This document shows, piece after piece, positions 34,560 to 46,113 of a DNA stretch of 64,000 bases (its first letter is position 1; each line of letters starts with the position of its first letter). The stretch is from the NCBI RefSeq assembly GCF_036884655.1, contig NC_088340.1, forward strand, positions 31,747,501 through 31,811,500. Reading direction: 5' to 3'. The stretch comes from Musa acuminata AAA Group (Eukaryota; Streptophyta; Magnoliopsida; Zingiberales; Musaceae). A model generated the notes under the pieces. That model was given only the letters and a program-made list of their open reading frames with translations, was not told where the DNA came from and ran no database searches. The translations under genes and the position numbers were made by a program.

Positions 34560-35375
34560 GCTGGTGGGCCACTAATCGGGAGCAACCTAGAGTGACCCGG
34601 GCAGGAATCAAGCACAGGTTACTGACGGGTCCCCAATTGGGAGCGATATTGGGCGACCTGTGGAAGGATCGAGCTTGGGTGCTAACGGGTCCCCAGTTGG
34701 GAGTGATCTAGAGCGACCCGGGGAAGGATCGAGCTTGGGGTGCTGACAGGTCACTAGTCGGGAGCGATCTGGAGCGACCCGGGGAAGGATCGAGCTTAGG
34801 GTGCTGATGGATCGCTAGTCGAGAGTAATCTGGAGTGTCCCAGGGAAGGATCGAGCTTGGGGTGCTGACGGGTCGCCAGTCGGGAGCGATCTGGAGTGTC
34901 CCGGGGAAGGATCGAGCTTGGGTTGCTGACGGGTCGCTAGTCGGGAGCGATTTGGAGCATCCCGGGGAAGGATCGAGCTTGGGTTGCTGATGGGTCGTCA
35001 GTCGGGAGCGATCTAGAATGACCCGGGGAAGGATCAAGCTTGGGGTGCTGACGGGTCACCAGTCGGGAGTGATATGGAGCGACCCGGGGAAGGATCGAGC
35101 TTGGGGTGCTGACGGGTCACCAGTCAGGAGTGATCTGGAGCGTCCCGGGGAAGGATTGAGCTTGGGTTGCTAACGGATCGCCAGTCGGGAGCGATCTGGA
35201 GTGTCCCGAGGAAGGATCGAGCTTGGGTGCTGACGGGTCGCCAGTCGGGAGCGATCTAGAGCGACCCGGGGAAGGATCAAGCTTGGCGTGCTGACGGGTC
35301 ACTAGTCGAGAGCGATCTAGAGCGTCCCGGGGAAGGATCGAGCTTGGGGTGCTGACGGGTCACAAGTCGGGAGCG
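34560..35375. repeat. 61-bp minisatellite in the 3' region of G
   Basis: About 13 units with landmarks tgctgacgggtcgccagtc, gggagcgatctggagcgac and ccggggaaggatcgagcttg. The start tgctga recurs at 34741, 34802, 34863, 34924, 34985, 35046 and 35107, a strict 61-bp period. The array was split by element F and resumes at 45631-45720. Confidence 0.93.
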
Positions 35376-35584
35376 ATCACTGTTGAATCTCGTATTTTGA
35401 TGATGAAACTACTTGATATATGTTTATGATTTAATCTGCGTTTTGAGTGACGCGGGATGCTTCGATCAGGATGAGACAATTAAAGCAGGAAAATCATGTT
35501 GTGCCGGAGGAACATGTCAGAAGATTGGACGTCGGGCCGGTAGATCGGTCGACGTATCGACAGAAGGCTCCAGGCAGTGGACTG

Positions 35585-37077
35585 TTGGGAAATCATAGGG
35601 GGGCGACATCATATGCGCAGCGGAAGAACAAGAAAACAAAAATCCCCGATTCCCAAAAAGATGTTCATCGTCGTGCGAAGATTGGTGCGCAAAATCCGCA
35701 AAAACACAAAACTGCGTATAGAGATTGTGTTACCTAGGGAGATCGTATATCCCTGTTTCCTTGCAGATCCTTAGGAGAGGGTGAAGGAGGTCAAGCGTCC
35801 TCCTCTCTAGCGGTGATCCACACAGCAGGGTTGCGACGACGCTCCTCAAAACTCCAGGCCTACTCTGAGGTGGAGAGGGAGAGGAGAATAGGAAGGGCAA
35901 GCAAAGACTCTAGCCTATGAGGCTGTGAATCCCTCCTATTTATAGAGATCCCGTGTCAAAACCCTAATGGGTCCTTTCCCTAGTGGGTATTGGATCTGCA
36001 TCCAATAAGACAAGGGCTCCGTCGGATATCTCATATCCGAACCTCTACTCATCGCAATGCCTACCATATGTGTGTGACCCTCTAGGCCCAATATCGAGCT
36101 GGCCGTGAGTCATACCTGTCAGAACTCCTTCTAACTAAGTGAATTATTATCTCTGTAATAATTCACTCGACTCATCGACTACGGAAGTACTAGGCCACTA
36201 CGCCGTAGTCCCCAGACGATACAGGGGAATCCAATCCATTGGACCTGTCTGTCCTCAGTTACCATGTACCTATAGTCCCTCATCCATCTAATATCCCAGA
36301 GACCGTATATCGAGCATGGTGCTGTCAGACCCATACGGTTTCTACTCGAGTCTCGCTCTAATCGGATTCTCCCAGAGAACTCTTTCTCTCTCAACCCGAA
36401 TGACCCTGGCCAGGGATTTGTCTGAGCAAGAACACATGAGATATTCCTCTCATGATACCGAGAGTGGATGATCCTCTATCGACACTCAATAGCCCTCGTA
36501 AGGTCGACTACCACTCCCAATGACCAGCTGTACTAGATCTGGGAACAGCCAAACCTATAAGTCTGGTATCAAAGAGTGGAGCACTCATACAGGACATCCT
36601 TGGTGTCTCAAGTCTAAGAACCAGATACACCACTAGGACTACGGAATCGTTGTCTGACAATAAGGCATCATCAACCATCCAGCATTCCGTAAGCGGATCA
36701 ATCAGTGAACTCATTCTCCAATGAGCACCTGTACTGTATCCCTAGTGTCCCTACACGAGCAGCTATGAGACCAGCTGCATCCATCATATGGACGGGTATA
36801 CAGCACACCAGTTTATCCGGTTATCACGATGTCCCTCTCGAGTAACCTATGACCGGGATTATTTAGGATATGTGTTTAAAGGTGAATCGATCTCATTATC
36901 GTGATCTCATCACGATCCGATTCCCATTGCACAAATCCAAGGACATCACAATATATATGCATTTATGCAATAGTTATAAAGTGATATACGCCAAAATATA
37001 ATAAGCAAAAAGATTCTGTATCAAGTCACACGTGCCATCACTCACGTGATTGGCTTGTTGGGCACTTATGACTAGCA
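35585..37077 (-). repeat. Family-2 solo LTR inside the LTR of F (perfect TSD)
   Basis: Reverse complement of the element D LTR, complete at 1493 bp (plus strand tgttgggaaatc ... gactagca). Target duplications tggac lie at 35580-35584 and 37078-37082. The uninterrupted 3' LTR of F at about 43346 shows the empty site. Confidence 0.95.
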
Positions 37078-37814
37078 TGGACTCGGGCATCGGGCCAAGA
37101 AGAGCAGTTATTGTGCCAAGGATATCAGAGTTGCGGAGTCAATTGGCCGATTGGGCAATAGGCCGCAGGAGAGGACGATGCGCCGAAGAATCAGACGAAG
37201 CGTCGAGGGACCAATGACATGCCGGACAACTTGGTTAATTGCTTAGGATTAATTGTCTCGATCGAAGTTTTGCTTTAATTGTGCAGGATTAACTATGATA
37301 ACGATGAAGACATAAAGCGAAACAAAGTGTCGGAGTCAAGCGCGAAGGATTTGTTGCAAGTTCGAGAGTTCGACGGAAGTCCGAAGGTTCATCGGGAATG
37401 CTACTGGAACTAGCCGAGAATGAGTTGGGAGCTTGCCGAAGGATTTTCGGAAGCTCGCCGAAAGGTTCGCTGGAAGTTCGCGGAGCTCGCCGAGAAAGAT
37501 CGGAGCTTGCCGAAGAAGCTCGTTGGAACTTGCTAAGATCAAATCGTGAAGTCTAGGAGCTTGCCGGGAGTCCGCAGAATGGTTTTCGAGAGTTCATCGG
37601 AAGACCGCCGGAAGTTTGCCGAAAGCTCGCCAGAAGAAGTCTTGACTTGCGGACTTTGTAATAGCTTAGAAAATGTCTTTAAAATCATAGTTAGCACGTT
37701 AATTAGGGTTAGGATTAGGTGTTAATCCTATAACCCAAGTAGAGGCCAATTAGGCCCAAGTTCGGACTGGTTTGGACCAAGTTTGGAGACAAACCAAGTG
37801 AGCTGAAATAGTGA

Positions 37815-38175
37815 AAGAGGTGGCATCGCTAGGGTTGGAGGTGGCACCGCCCAGGAGAGGATCTCCCAGCGAAGCTGGGCGGTGCAACCGCCCCAGCCAG
37901 GAGGTGGCACCGCCTGAGCTCAGTCTTCGAGCTAGACTGGGCGGTGCAACCTCCCTGATAGAGAGGTGGCACCGCCTGAGCTCGGTCTTCGAGCTCTAGC
38001 AGAGAGGTGCAACCGCCTCAGTCAAGAGGTGGCACTGCCTGGGGCTCAGTCTCCGATCCAGACTCAGGCGGTGCAACCGCCCCTGACAGAGAGGTGCAAC
38101 CGCCTGGGCTCAGTCTTCGAGCTCTGCCAGGCGGTGCAACCGCTCCAGTTAGGAGGTGCAACCGCCTGATCCCGG
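37815..38175 (+). promoter_or_regulatory. Palindromic repeat block in U3 of F
   Basis: About a dozen units of gaggtggcaccgcctg and gaggtgcaaccgcc type alternate with 'gagctcagtcttcgagctc' spacers, just upstream of TATA (38227). The same block is at about 44085-44445 in the 3' LTR. Palindrome-rich cis regions are known in maize Sirevirus LTRs. Here the motif differs, but the position is the same. Confidence 0.75.
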
Positions 38176-38884
38176 AATTCCGGGATTTGATCATTTTGAG
38201 CTCCAAATTTGAATTGGGTTGGGGCCTATAAATACCCCACCCATTCAGCACTGAAAAGATACAGACCTACACCAAATTCTTGATCTTTTCTGTGATTCTA
38301 AGAGCTCAAATTTGTGTAAAGTCCGAAAGTTCTCCTCTTTCTGTTCTTCAAGTTTTGAGTTGTAAAGAGAGGAGAGAAAGGTCCTGTAAGGGTTGTCTCC
38401 TGAGCCCATCAAAAGGAGTGAATCTGTAAAAGGGCAGTTGGCCTTCGCCTATTGAAGGAAGGCCTCTAGTTGACGTCGGTGACCTCGTCGGTAGAGGAAG
38501 CCAAAAGTGGAGTAGGTCAAGACTGACCGAACCACTCTAAATCTCTGGTTTACGTTTATTTTGAGCACTTTATCATTACTGCAAACCTCCTACATAGCTA
38601 CTGCTCTCTGCGCCTTTACGAACAAGTTTCTAAGTGCTGATCTTTCCGAATCTGCATTCAGACATAAATCGGTGTTTTCATACATTACAGTTTACGTTTA
38701 CGTTTTGATTCTGCAAAACTGTCTTCTGCGCTTTTACGAATAAGTTTCTAAGTGTTGATCTTTCTTAATCTGTATTCAGACGTAAATCGGTGTTTTCATA
38801 CATTACAGTTTACGTTTACGTTTTGATTCTGCAAAACTGTCTTCTGCGCTTTTACGAACGAAGTTTCTAAGTTCAGATCCCTTT

Positions 38885-39235
38885 AAAACTGTGTTTAGAC
38901 GTAAACTGTGCAAACTATGTTTAGACGTAAAACTGTGTTTTAGACGTAAACTACTTTTAAACGCAAAACTACGTTTAGACGTAAAACTGCGTTTAGACGC
39001 AAACTGCGTTTAGACGTAAAACTACGTTTAGACGTAAAACTATGTTTAGACGTAAAACTACATTTAGACGCAAACTGCACTGCGCTTAGACGCAATCTGA
39101 TCTTAGACGCAAACTGCACTTAGACGCAAACTGCGCTTAGACGCAATCTACATTTAGACGCAAACTACATTTAGACGCAAACTGTGTAAACTGCGCTTAG
39201 ATGCAAACTGTGTTTAGACGTAAACTGTACTTAAT
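38885..39235 (+). repeat. 17-19 bp minisatellite in the LTR of F
   Basis: About 18 units of gtttagacgtaaaactgcg / cttagacgcaaactgcg lie downstream of TATA and before the poly-C tract. The 3' LTR has the same array at about 45145-45480. It would be in the transcribed R/U5 part. Confidence 0.9.
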
Positions 39236-39425
39236 TATAAGTATTCTTAGAATCGGCTTTTGCATCAAAATAGTTTTATCAAATGAACGCAGCTTTCATT
39301 TTTAATCGCTGAAAGATTTCCGTTGCACTAATTCACCCCCCCCCCCCCCCCCTCTTAGTGCTCTCGATCCTAACAATTGGTATCAGAGCGGGGTATTTCT
39401 CATTTCGGATTTACACCCGAGAGAA

Positions 39426-40436
39426 ATGGCTCTTCAAGAGGGCTTTTCGGTCTTTCGTCCACCGTTCTTTAACGGATTGGACTATACTTATTGGAAAACT
39501 CAAATGAGAGTTTTCTTGATTTCTCTAAATCTGGATTTATGGAATATCGTTGAAAACAGTTTTCAACTTTCCTCTAAACCGACGAACGAATGGTCGGATT
39601 TGGAGAAGAAGTATTTCTCTTTAAACGCAAAGGCTATGAATGCCTTATTTTGCGCTTTGGACAAAAATGAGTTCAATCGGATTTCTACGTGCGAAACAGC
39701 TTTTGACATTTGACGAACACTTGAAATCATGCACGAGAGAACTAGTAGTGTCAAAGACTCAAAAGTTAACTTTTTATTGCATGATTTCGAGCTTTTTCGA
39801 ATGCAACCAAGCGAGACTATAGACGACATGTACACCCGTTTCACAGATGTCGTCAATAGTTTAAGAGCTCTTGGAAAATGTTTTTCGGACTTTGAACTCG
39901 TAAACAAGATTTTGCGTTCTCTTTCTAAGAAGTGGGATTCAAAAGTAACTGTAATACAAGAAGCTAAAAACCTAAACAACTTACCACTTGAAGAACTAAT
40001 TGGTTCATTGATGACATATGAAATGGTGCACAATGCACATGATGAACATGTTGAACACAATCACCTTCCAAAGAACAGGAAGGATTTGGAACTCTGGACA
40101 AATGAATGCCACTTGAGCGATGACTCAAGTGATGAGGACAATGATGAACAAAACAACCTTCTAAAGAACAGGAAGGATTTGGGACATAGAACATTTGAAG
40201 ACCACTCGAGCATAAGCTTAAGTGATGGTGAACTTAAACTACAAATGAAACGAAAATTAAAAAGCAAAAAGAATCGAACTACTTGCTTTAAACGCAAGAA
40301 GAAGAACAAAAATTGGGATGAATCGAGCTCCTCCGAAGAAGAGAAAGTCAACAAAAGCAAGGCGGCAAACTACGCCTTAACAGCCTACAATGATGAGGTA
40401 ATCGAAATCCCCCTAATTTATTTTAAAATTACTTGA
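39426..40436 (+). pseudogene. gag: Sirevirus gag of element F (one stop, zinc knuckle lost)
   Basis: The ATG at 39426 lies about 50 bp after the LTR. One frame of 336 codons runs to TGA at 40434-40436, broken only by a TGA at 39711-39713 where S has Trp (TGG to TGA). The Gag core is well kept (DYTYWKTQMRVFLISLNLDLWN in part, DVVNSLRALGKCFSDFELV, PLEELIGSLMTYEM). The C-terminal part has two acidic/Ser-rich repeats (LPKNRKDLELW / LLKNRKDLGHR) and a Lys-rich stretch where the C-X2-C-X4-H-X4-C knuckle should be; only CFKRKKKNK remains. So RNA binding by a knuckle is lost. This is a near-intact gag in a pol-less element. Confidence 0.85.
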
Positions 40437-43147
40437 TGCTTTCATGATGTATTTTTCTCTTTTAGTTTAGAATTAATTTTCTTAAAAATTACATGTTAAA
40501 AAAAAATTATTATGATCATACTAAGTAATTTCGAAAATGATAATATTGCATATTTTATGATAAACAAATAAAATGATCTTGATTGAAAATATGAAATCAT
40601 GGTTAAGAAGTAATAATGTGTATTACGTTGATTTCCATTGTTATTTCTCGATTTTGATTAAAAATCATGTTTGATTTGAAGAAATGCATAATGATGAAAT
40701 TAAATATTTTGATTAACAATTTTATGCATGAGATTTTAAGCCGATGATAAGCATGTGTTATTCTCATGAGTATATTTGAAAAACTATGGCAAAAATATGC
40801 TCGAATGCATGAACGTGTTAAGATTATTTTTCGGACATTCTTGATTCAATGTTCAAAACACTTAATTGCCATGATGATTTTACACTATAACATGTTGGAA
40901 ATTATATTTTTTGGATACATAAATTTTTATGATCATGAGCATGTTTTATCTTCATAATTGAACTTGAAAATCTATAGCAAAATCTTATCCGAATGCATGA
41001 AAGTACTAATTTCATTTTCGAATTCACTTAACAATTGGTATCCTAACAATCGGATTTTCTCATACACTTATGAAAAATATTTTTCTAAAATGGATTTGAT
41101 GAAATGATTCCTGCTTATAAATTCCATCTTGAAATATGAATGATAGTGTCTTTGCTTGCAAAGATTTGTTTCACATACATATCTCCTATGATTCATGTGC
41201 AGAAAAAGAATTTATAAATCATAATACAATGAGATTTCTTATGCAAAAATAAAGTGCTTTTGTGATTCTTTGCTAAAGAGAATAATTATTAAAATCATGA
41301 TCTTGATAATTATAACATGAAGCTCTTTATAAATCAAGATCGTTCATTATGCTCCCTACATTTATCAAAAAGGAGTTCTTCAAATGAAATGTAACTTGTC
41401 TTTTGATTTCATGATATTTTATGAATTTCGAAATTAATTTTAATGACTTGATTATGAGTTTCAAGTTGACGATTTGATTTGAATAAGTTATGTCTAAATC
41501 ATAATCATGATCTTGCAAAATTGAAATCACAAATAATATCTTTTGGTATTCATAAATTGATACTCACAATATGAAAGTATTGGTATTCATGACTTGATTT
41601 TGATTGAAACATTACATGCTTAAATTAATCATTCTTCTATGTTTCAAAAATTCTTTAAATGCCTTATGTGATGACTGAAAATTAATTTGCTTTATGATGA
41701 ATCACGAATCATGACTTGATCTATGATATTGAAATATTTTAATCATGATTCTTGGTTATATAATTACTTTGCCCTATTAAAAGGATTTGTTGAATGGATC
41801 ATGTCCTTGAACTTTCTTGATATCATGACAAGATTTTGTAATATGGCCTGTATAATAATTAAAAATTTTTGGCCATTGATTTCTCCCTTCTTTTCGACAA
41901 AAACAAAGGGGAGAAAGCTTTTGCTAGTTAGAACATGCAAAGAAAAGCAAGTGCAATCTTGCACATGAAGCAAGTGTTGAATTGCCATGATTAAACCTAA
42001 GAATCTTGCTATGCTTTTGTGCTTATATGTTGTGATGAAAATATAGCTTCATGTTATAAAAACTTGCATATATTTTAAAATACCTAGAGCTACTTCTCCT
42101 TTTGTTGATGATAAAGGGGGAGAAATATATGAATTGATACTATAAGTGCCATATTTGAATTTTCATCATGTTAAGATATCAAGAACTTGCATCGTAATTC
42201 TACTTGATGATATCTTGTCATGTGATGAAATGCTACGATTTGTTGCTAAAATGATGCATGCAATACTTATGCTTTCTACGTAATGTATTGCATATGATAT
42301 GAACCTTGATTAAAATTGCCTTGATTTGAATTCAAGGTTTATCTCAATTATGGAATTTTGAAATAAAAATGATTACTCACCTTTGTCATGATTTAGAAAT
42401 TGACAGAAAGGGTTTTCCCTTCTTTTTGACAATGACTAAGGAGGAGATAACTTGCATGCACAATTCAAGAAGAAAGTAAATTTTCACTTCTTAAAAGAGA
42501 AGAAATTGCTATCTTGAACATCTTAAGAAACAAAATGAACAAAGGTGCTATCTTGCCTATCTCAAGAAGCAAAACATGCTAACTTGCGCATCTAAGAAAG
42601 TGGACAAAATTTTCATATTTCAAGAAGCAAGAGTTGCCTTCTTGAACATCTCTAATTTGCTAGCTTGCATGATGTAGAACTTGCTATCTTGAACATCTCT
42701 AATTTTCATACCAAGTGCTATCTTGTATGCTATAAAACTTGTATATCTAAAACTTGATAGCTTGAATATTCTAAGCATGATTCAACACTTGCTATATTTT
42801 CTAGCAAAATTGCATGATGATAAAACTTGATATTATGTTTTTCATGCAATGAGTTGAACCAATATCACAAACACTTGATTGTGATACTTCTCCTTTTTGT
42901 TAATGACAAAGGGGGAGAAGTATGTTGATGAAAGTATGTTGATGACATGACATGTGATGCATAAGTTTATGCATATGTTCATGTTGACGTGTTGCAAGTA
43001 TTCATGATGAATATTGCAATGACTTGAATTCAGTTTGAATTCAAGGTTCTATCAATATGGCATATTGATAGGGGGAGTTTGTTTAAACTCCGAGAGTTAA
43101 GTTTAACTCCGTCATCAAGTGGTTGTCATCATCAAAAAGGGGGAGAT
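40437..43147 (+). other. Non-coding 3' domain of element F with many purine tracts
   Basis: 2.7 kb of AT-rich sequence without a credible ORF. It matches the post-RNase H domain of A (gaatgcatgaa, cggacattcttg). Purine tracts: about 41905, 42113, 42440, 42908, 43070 and the final tract 43134-43147 (aaaaagggggagat). It also has a run of short phrases 'cttgctatcttg' / 'gcatctaagaagc' at 42480-42780 that looks like a decayed simple repeat. Confidence 0.75.
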
Positions 43148-45625
43148 TGTTGAATCTCATATTTTGATGATGAAACTACTTGATATATGTTTATGATTTA
43201 ATCTGCGTTTTGAGTGACGCAGGATGCTTCGATCTGGATGAGACAATTAAACCAGGAAAATCATGTTGTGCTGGAGGAACATGTTAGAAGATTGGACGTC
43301 GGGCCGGTAGATCGGTCGACGTATCAACAGAAGGCTCCGGGCAGTGGACTCGGGCATCGGGCCAAGAAGAGCGGTTATTGTGCAAAGGATATCGGAGTTG
43401 CGGAGTCAACTGGCCGATTGGGCAATAGGCCGCAGGAGAGGACGATGCGCCAAAGAATCAGACGAAGCATCGAGGGACCAATGACATGCCGGACAACTTA
43501 GTTAATTGCTTAGGATTAATTGTCTCGATCGAAGTTATGCTTTAATTATGCAGGATTAACTATGATAACGATGAAGACATAAAACGAAACAAAGTGTCGG
43601 AGTCAAGCGCGAAGGATTTGATCCAAGTTCGAGAGTTCGACGGAAGTCCGAAGGTTCATCGGGAATGCTACTGGAACTAGCCGAGAATGAGTTGGGAGCT
43701 TGCCGAAGGATTTTCGAAAGCTCGCCGGAAGGTTCATTGGAAGTTCGCGAAGCTTGCCGAGAAAGATCGGAGCTTGCCGAAGAAGCTCGTTGGAACTCGC
43801 TAAGATCAAATCGTGAAGTCTAGGAGCTTGCCGGGAGTCCGCAGAATGGTTTCCGAGAGTTCATCGGAAGACCGCCGGAAGTTTGCCGAAAGCTCGCCAG
43901 AAGAAGTCTTGACTTGCGGACTTTGTAATAGCTTAGAAAATGTCTTTAAAATCATAGTTAGCATGTTAATTAGGGTTAGGATTAGGTGTTAATCCTATAA
44001 CCCAAGTAGGGGCAAATTAGGCCCAAGTTCGGACTAGTTTGGACCAAGTTTGGAGACAAACCAAGTGAGCTGAAATAGTGAAAGAGGTGGCACCGCCAGG
44101 GTTGGAGGTGGCACCGCCCAGGAGAGGATCTCCTAGCGAAGCTGGGCAGTGCAACCGCCCTAGCCAGGAGGTGGCACCGCCTGAGCTCAGTCTTCGAGCT
44201 AGATTGGGCGGTGCAACCTCCCTGACAGAGAGGTGGCACCGCCTGAGCTCGGTCTTCGAGCTCTGGCAGAGAGGTGCAACCGCCTCAGTCAAGAGGTGGC
44301 ACCGCCTGGGGCTCAGTCTCCGAGCCAGACTCAGGCGGTGCAACCGCCCCTGACAGAGAGGTGCAACCGCCTGGGCTCAGTCTTCGAGCTCTGCCAGGCG
44401 GTGCAACCGCTCCAGTCAGGAGGTGCAACCGCCTGATCCCGGAATTCCGGGATTTGATCGTTTTGAGCTCCAAATTTGAATTGGGTTGGGGCCTATAAAT
44501 ACCCCACCCATTCAGCACTGAAAAGATACAGACCTACACCGAATTCTTGATCTTTTCTGTGATTCTAAGAGCTCAAATTTGTATAAAGTTCGAAAGTTCT
44601 CCTCTTTCTGTTCTTCAAGTTTTGAGTTGTAAAGAGAGGAGAGAAAGGTCCTGTAAGGGTTGTCTCCTGAGCCCATCAAAAGGAGTGAATCTGTAAAAGG
44701 GCAGTTGGCCTTCGCCTATTGAAGGAAGGCCTCTAGTTGACGTCGGTGGAGGAAGCCAAAAGTGGAGTAGGTCAAGACTGACCGAACCACTCTAAATCTC
44801 TGGTTTGCGTTTATTTTGAGCACTTTATCATTACTGCAAACCTCCTACATAGCTACTGCTCTCTGCGCCTTTACGAACAAGTTTCTAAGTGCTGATCTTT
44901 CCGAATCTGCATTCAGACGTAAATCGGTGTTTTCATACATTACAGTTTACGTTTACGTTTTGATTCTGCAAAACTGTCTTCTGCGCTTTTACGAACAAGT
45001 TTCTAAGTGCTGATCTTTCCGAATCTGTATTCAGACGTAAATCGGTGTTTTCATACATTACAGTTTACGTTTACGTTTTGATTCTGCAAAACTGTCTTCT
45101 ACGCTTTTACGAACGAAGTTTCTAAGTTCAGATCCCTTTAAAACTGCGTTTAGACGTAAACTGTGCAAACTGTGTTTAGACGTAAAACTGTGTTTTAGAC
45201 GTAAACTACTTTTAAATGCAAAACTACGTTTAGACGTAAAACTGCGTTTAGACGCAAACTGCGTTTAGACGTAAAACTACGTTTAGACGTAAAACTGTGT
45301 TTAGACGTAAAACTGCGTTTAGACGCAAACTGCACTGCGCTTAGACGCAATCTGATCTTAGACGCAAACTGCGCTTAGACGCAAACTGCGCTTAGACGCA
45401 ATCTGCGCTTAGACGCAAACTACATTTAGACGCAAATTGTGTAAACTGCGCTTAGACGCAAACTGTGTTTAGACGTAAACTGCACTTAATCATAAGTATT
45501 CTTAGAATCGGCTTTTGCATCAAAATAGTTTTATCAAATGAACGCAGCTTTCATTTTTAATCGCTGAAAGATTTCCGCTGCACTAATTCACCCCCCCCCC
45601 CCTCTTAGTACTCTCGATCCTGACA
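43148..45625 (+). repeat. 3' LTR of element F (2478 bp)
   Basis: Complete, uninterrupted partner of the 5' LTR: tgttgaatctca ... cgatcctgaca. TATA is at 44494-44500 and a poly-C tract at about 45590-45602. It is followed by the target duplication atcac. Confidence 0.95.
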
Positions 45626-46113
45626 ATCACGAGCATCCCGGGGAAGGATCGAGCTTGGGTTGCTGACAAGTCGCTAGTCGGGAGTGATCTAGAACGACCC
45701 AGGGAAGGATCGAGCATCGGTGGTGAGCCATACCTAAACACTGTCGTGACACGTGGCGGGCCAGGTGGAGCATCATGGGGCCCAGCGGGAGACTTCATTT
45801 TGAACGGCACTCAACGAGGGGTCTCAAGTGATGGGACGCCTCTGGCGGGGAGCCGAGGTGGGTGAATCTGGCGGATCCGAGGAGTTATGATAGGTCTTAA
45901 ATGTCGCGACTGTTGCTCTCCTTGAGAAGCCCTAATCACCGCCTTGCCATGGGTCACGCCCATTTTAAAATCCCCATCCAGGGTGATTATCATCACTCTT
46001 GCGATCAGCCTTTCGTTTTGTGTCTCGGTTCCCTCCTCGTAACTCTGTCGTCTTCGTTGCTTCAATCCCTCTCCCCGGCAACCGGGCTTCTTTCATGCAA
46101 CTCCGAGGTTGGG
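45626..46113. other. Element G sequence between F and the antisense ORF
   Basis: 45631-45720 is the right part of the 61-bp minisatellite. The rest, to 46113, is GC-rich with ATG codons in frame with the next gene (45901). It would be the promoter and 5' untranslated part of the antisense gene; I see no clear TATA box. Confidence 0.55.

Larger units (their letters stand above)
35381..39375 (+). repeat. 5' LTR of element F (interrupted by a solo LTR)
   Basis: Without the 1493-bp insert and its 5-bp duplication it is 2497 bp, matching the 2478-bp 3' LTR. It runs tgttgaatctcg ... cgatcctaaca. It is nearly twice as long as the other Sirevirus LTRs here, partly because of the palindromic U3 block, a 118-bp tandem repeat (38608-38880) and a minisatellite. 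TATA is at 38227-38233. Confidence 0.92.
35381..45625 (+). mobile_element. Pol-less Sirevirus element F (perfect TSD atcac)
   Basis: Complete element with 2.5-kb LTRs, a primer site (ttggtatcagagc after 39375), gag, the Sirevirus non-coding 3' domain and a polypurine tract. Target duplications atcac lie at 35376-35380 and 45626-45630. The internal region is only 3772 bp: gag is followed directly by 3' domain sequence, with no protease, integrase, RT or RNase H. It must have been mobilised by enzymes of another Sirevirus. A family-2 solo LTR sits in its 5' LTR. Confidence 0.93.

Noticed and set aside
33788..34615. 275-codon minus-strand ORF
   Set aside because: It runs through the 38-bp minisatellite and gives a decayed repeat peptide; the same holds for ORFs at 34708-35302 through the 61-bp repeat.
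34560..35375. Possible CRISPR-like repeat array
   Set aside because: Units are contiguous with no unique spacers; it is a minisatellite in a plant retrotransposon.
40437..43147. Search for an envelope-like gene in the Sirevirus 3' domain of F
   Set aside because: No ORF above about 80 codons, no signal peptide or membrane segment; the same is true in A and B.
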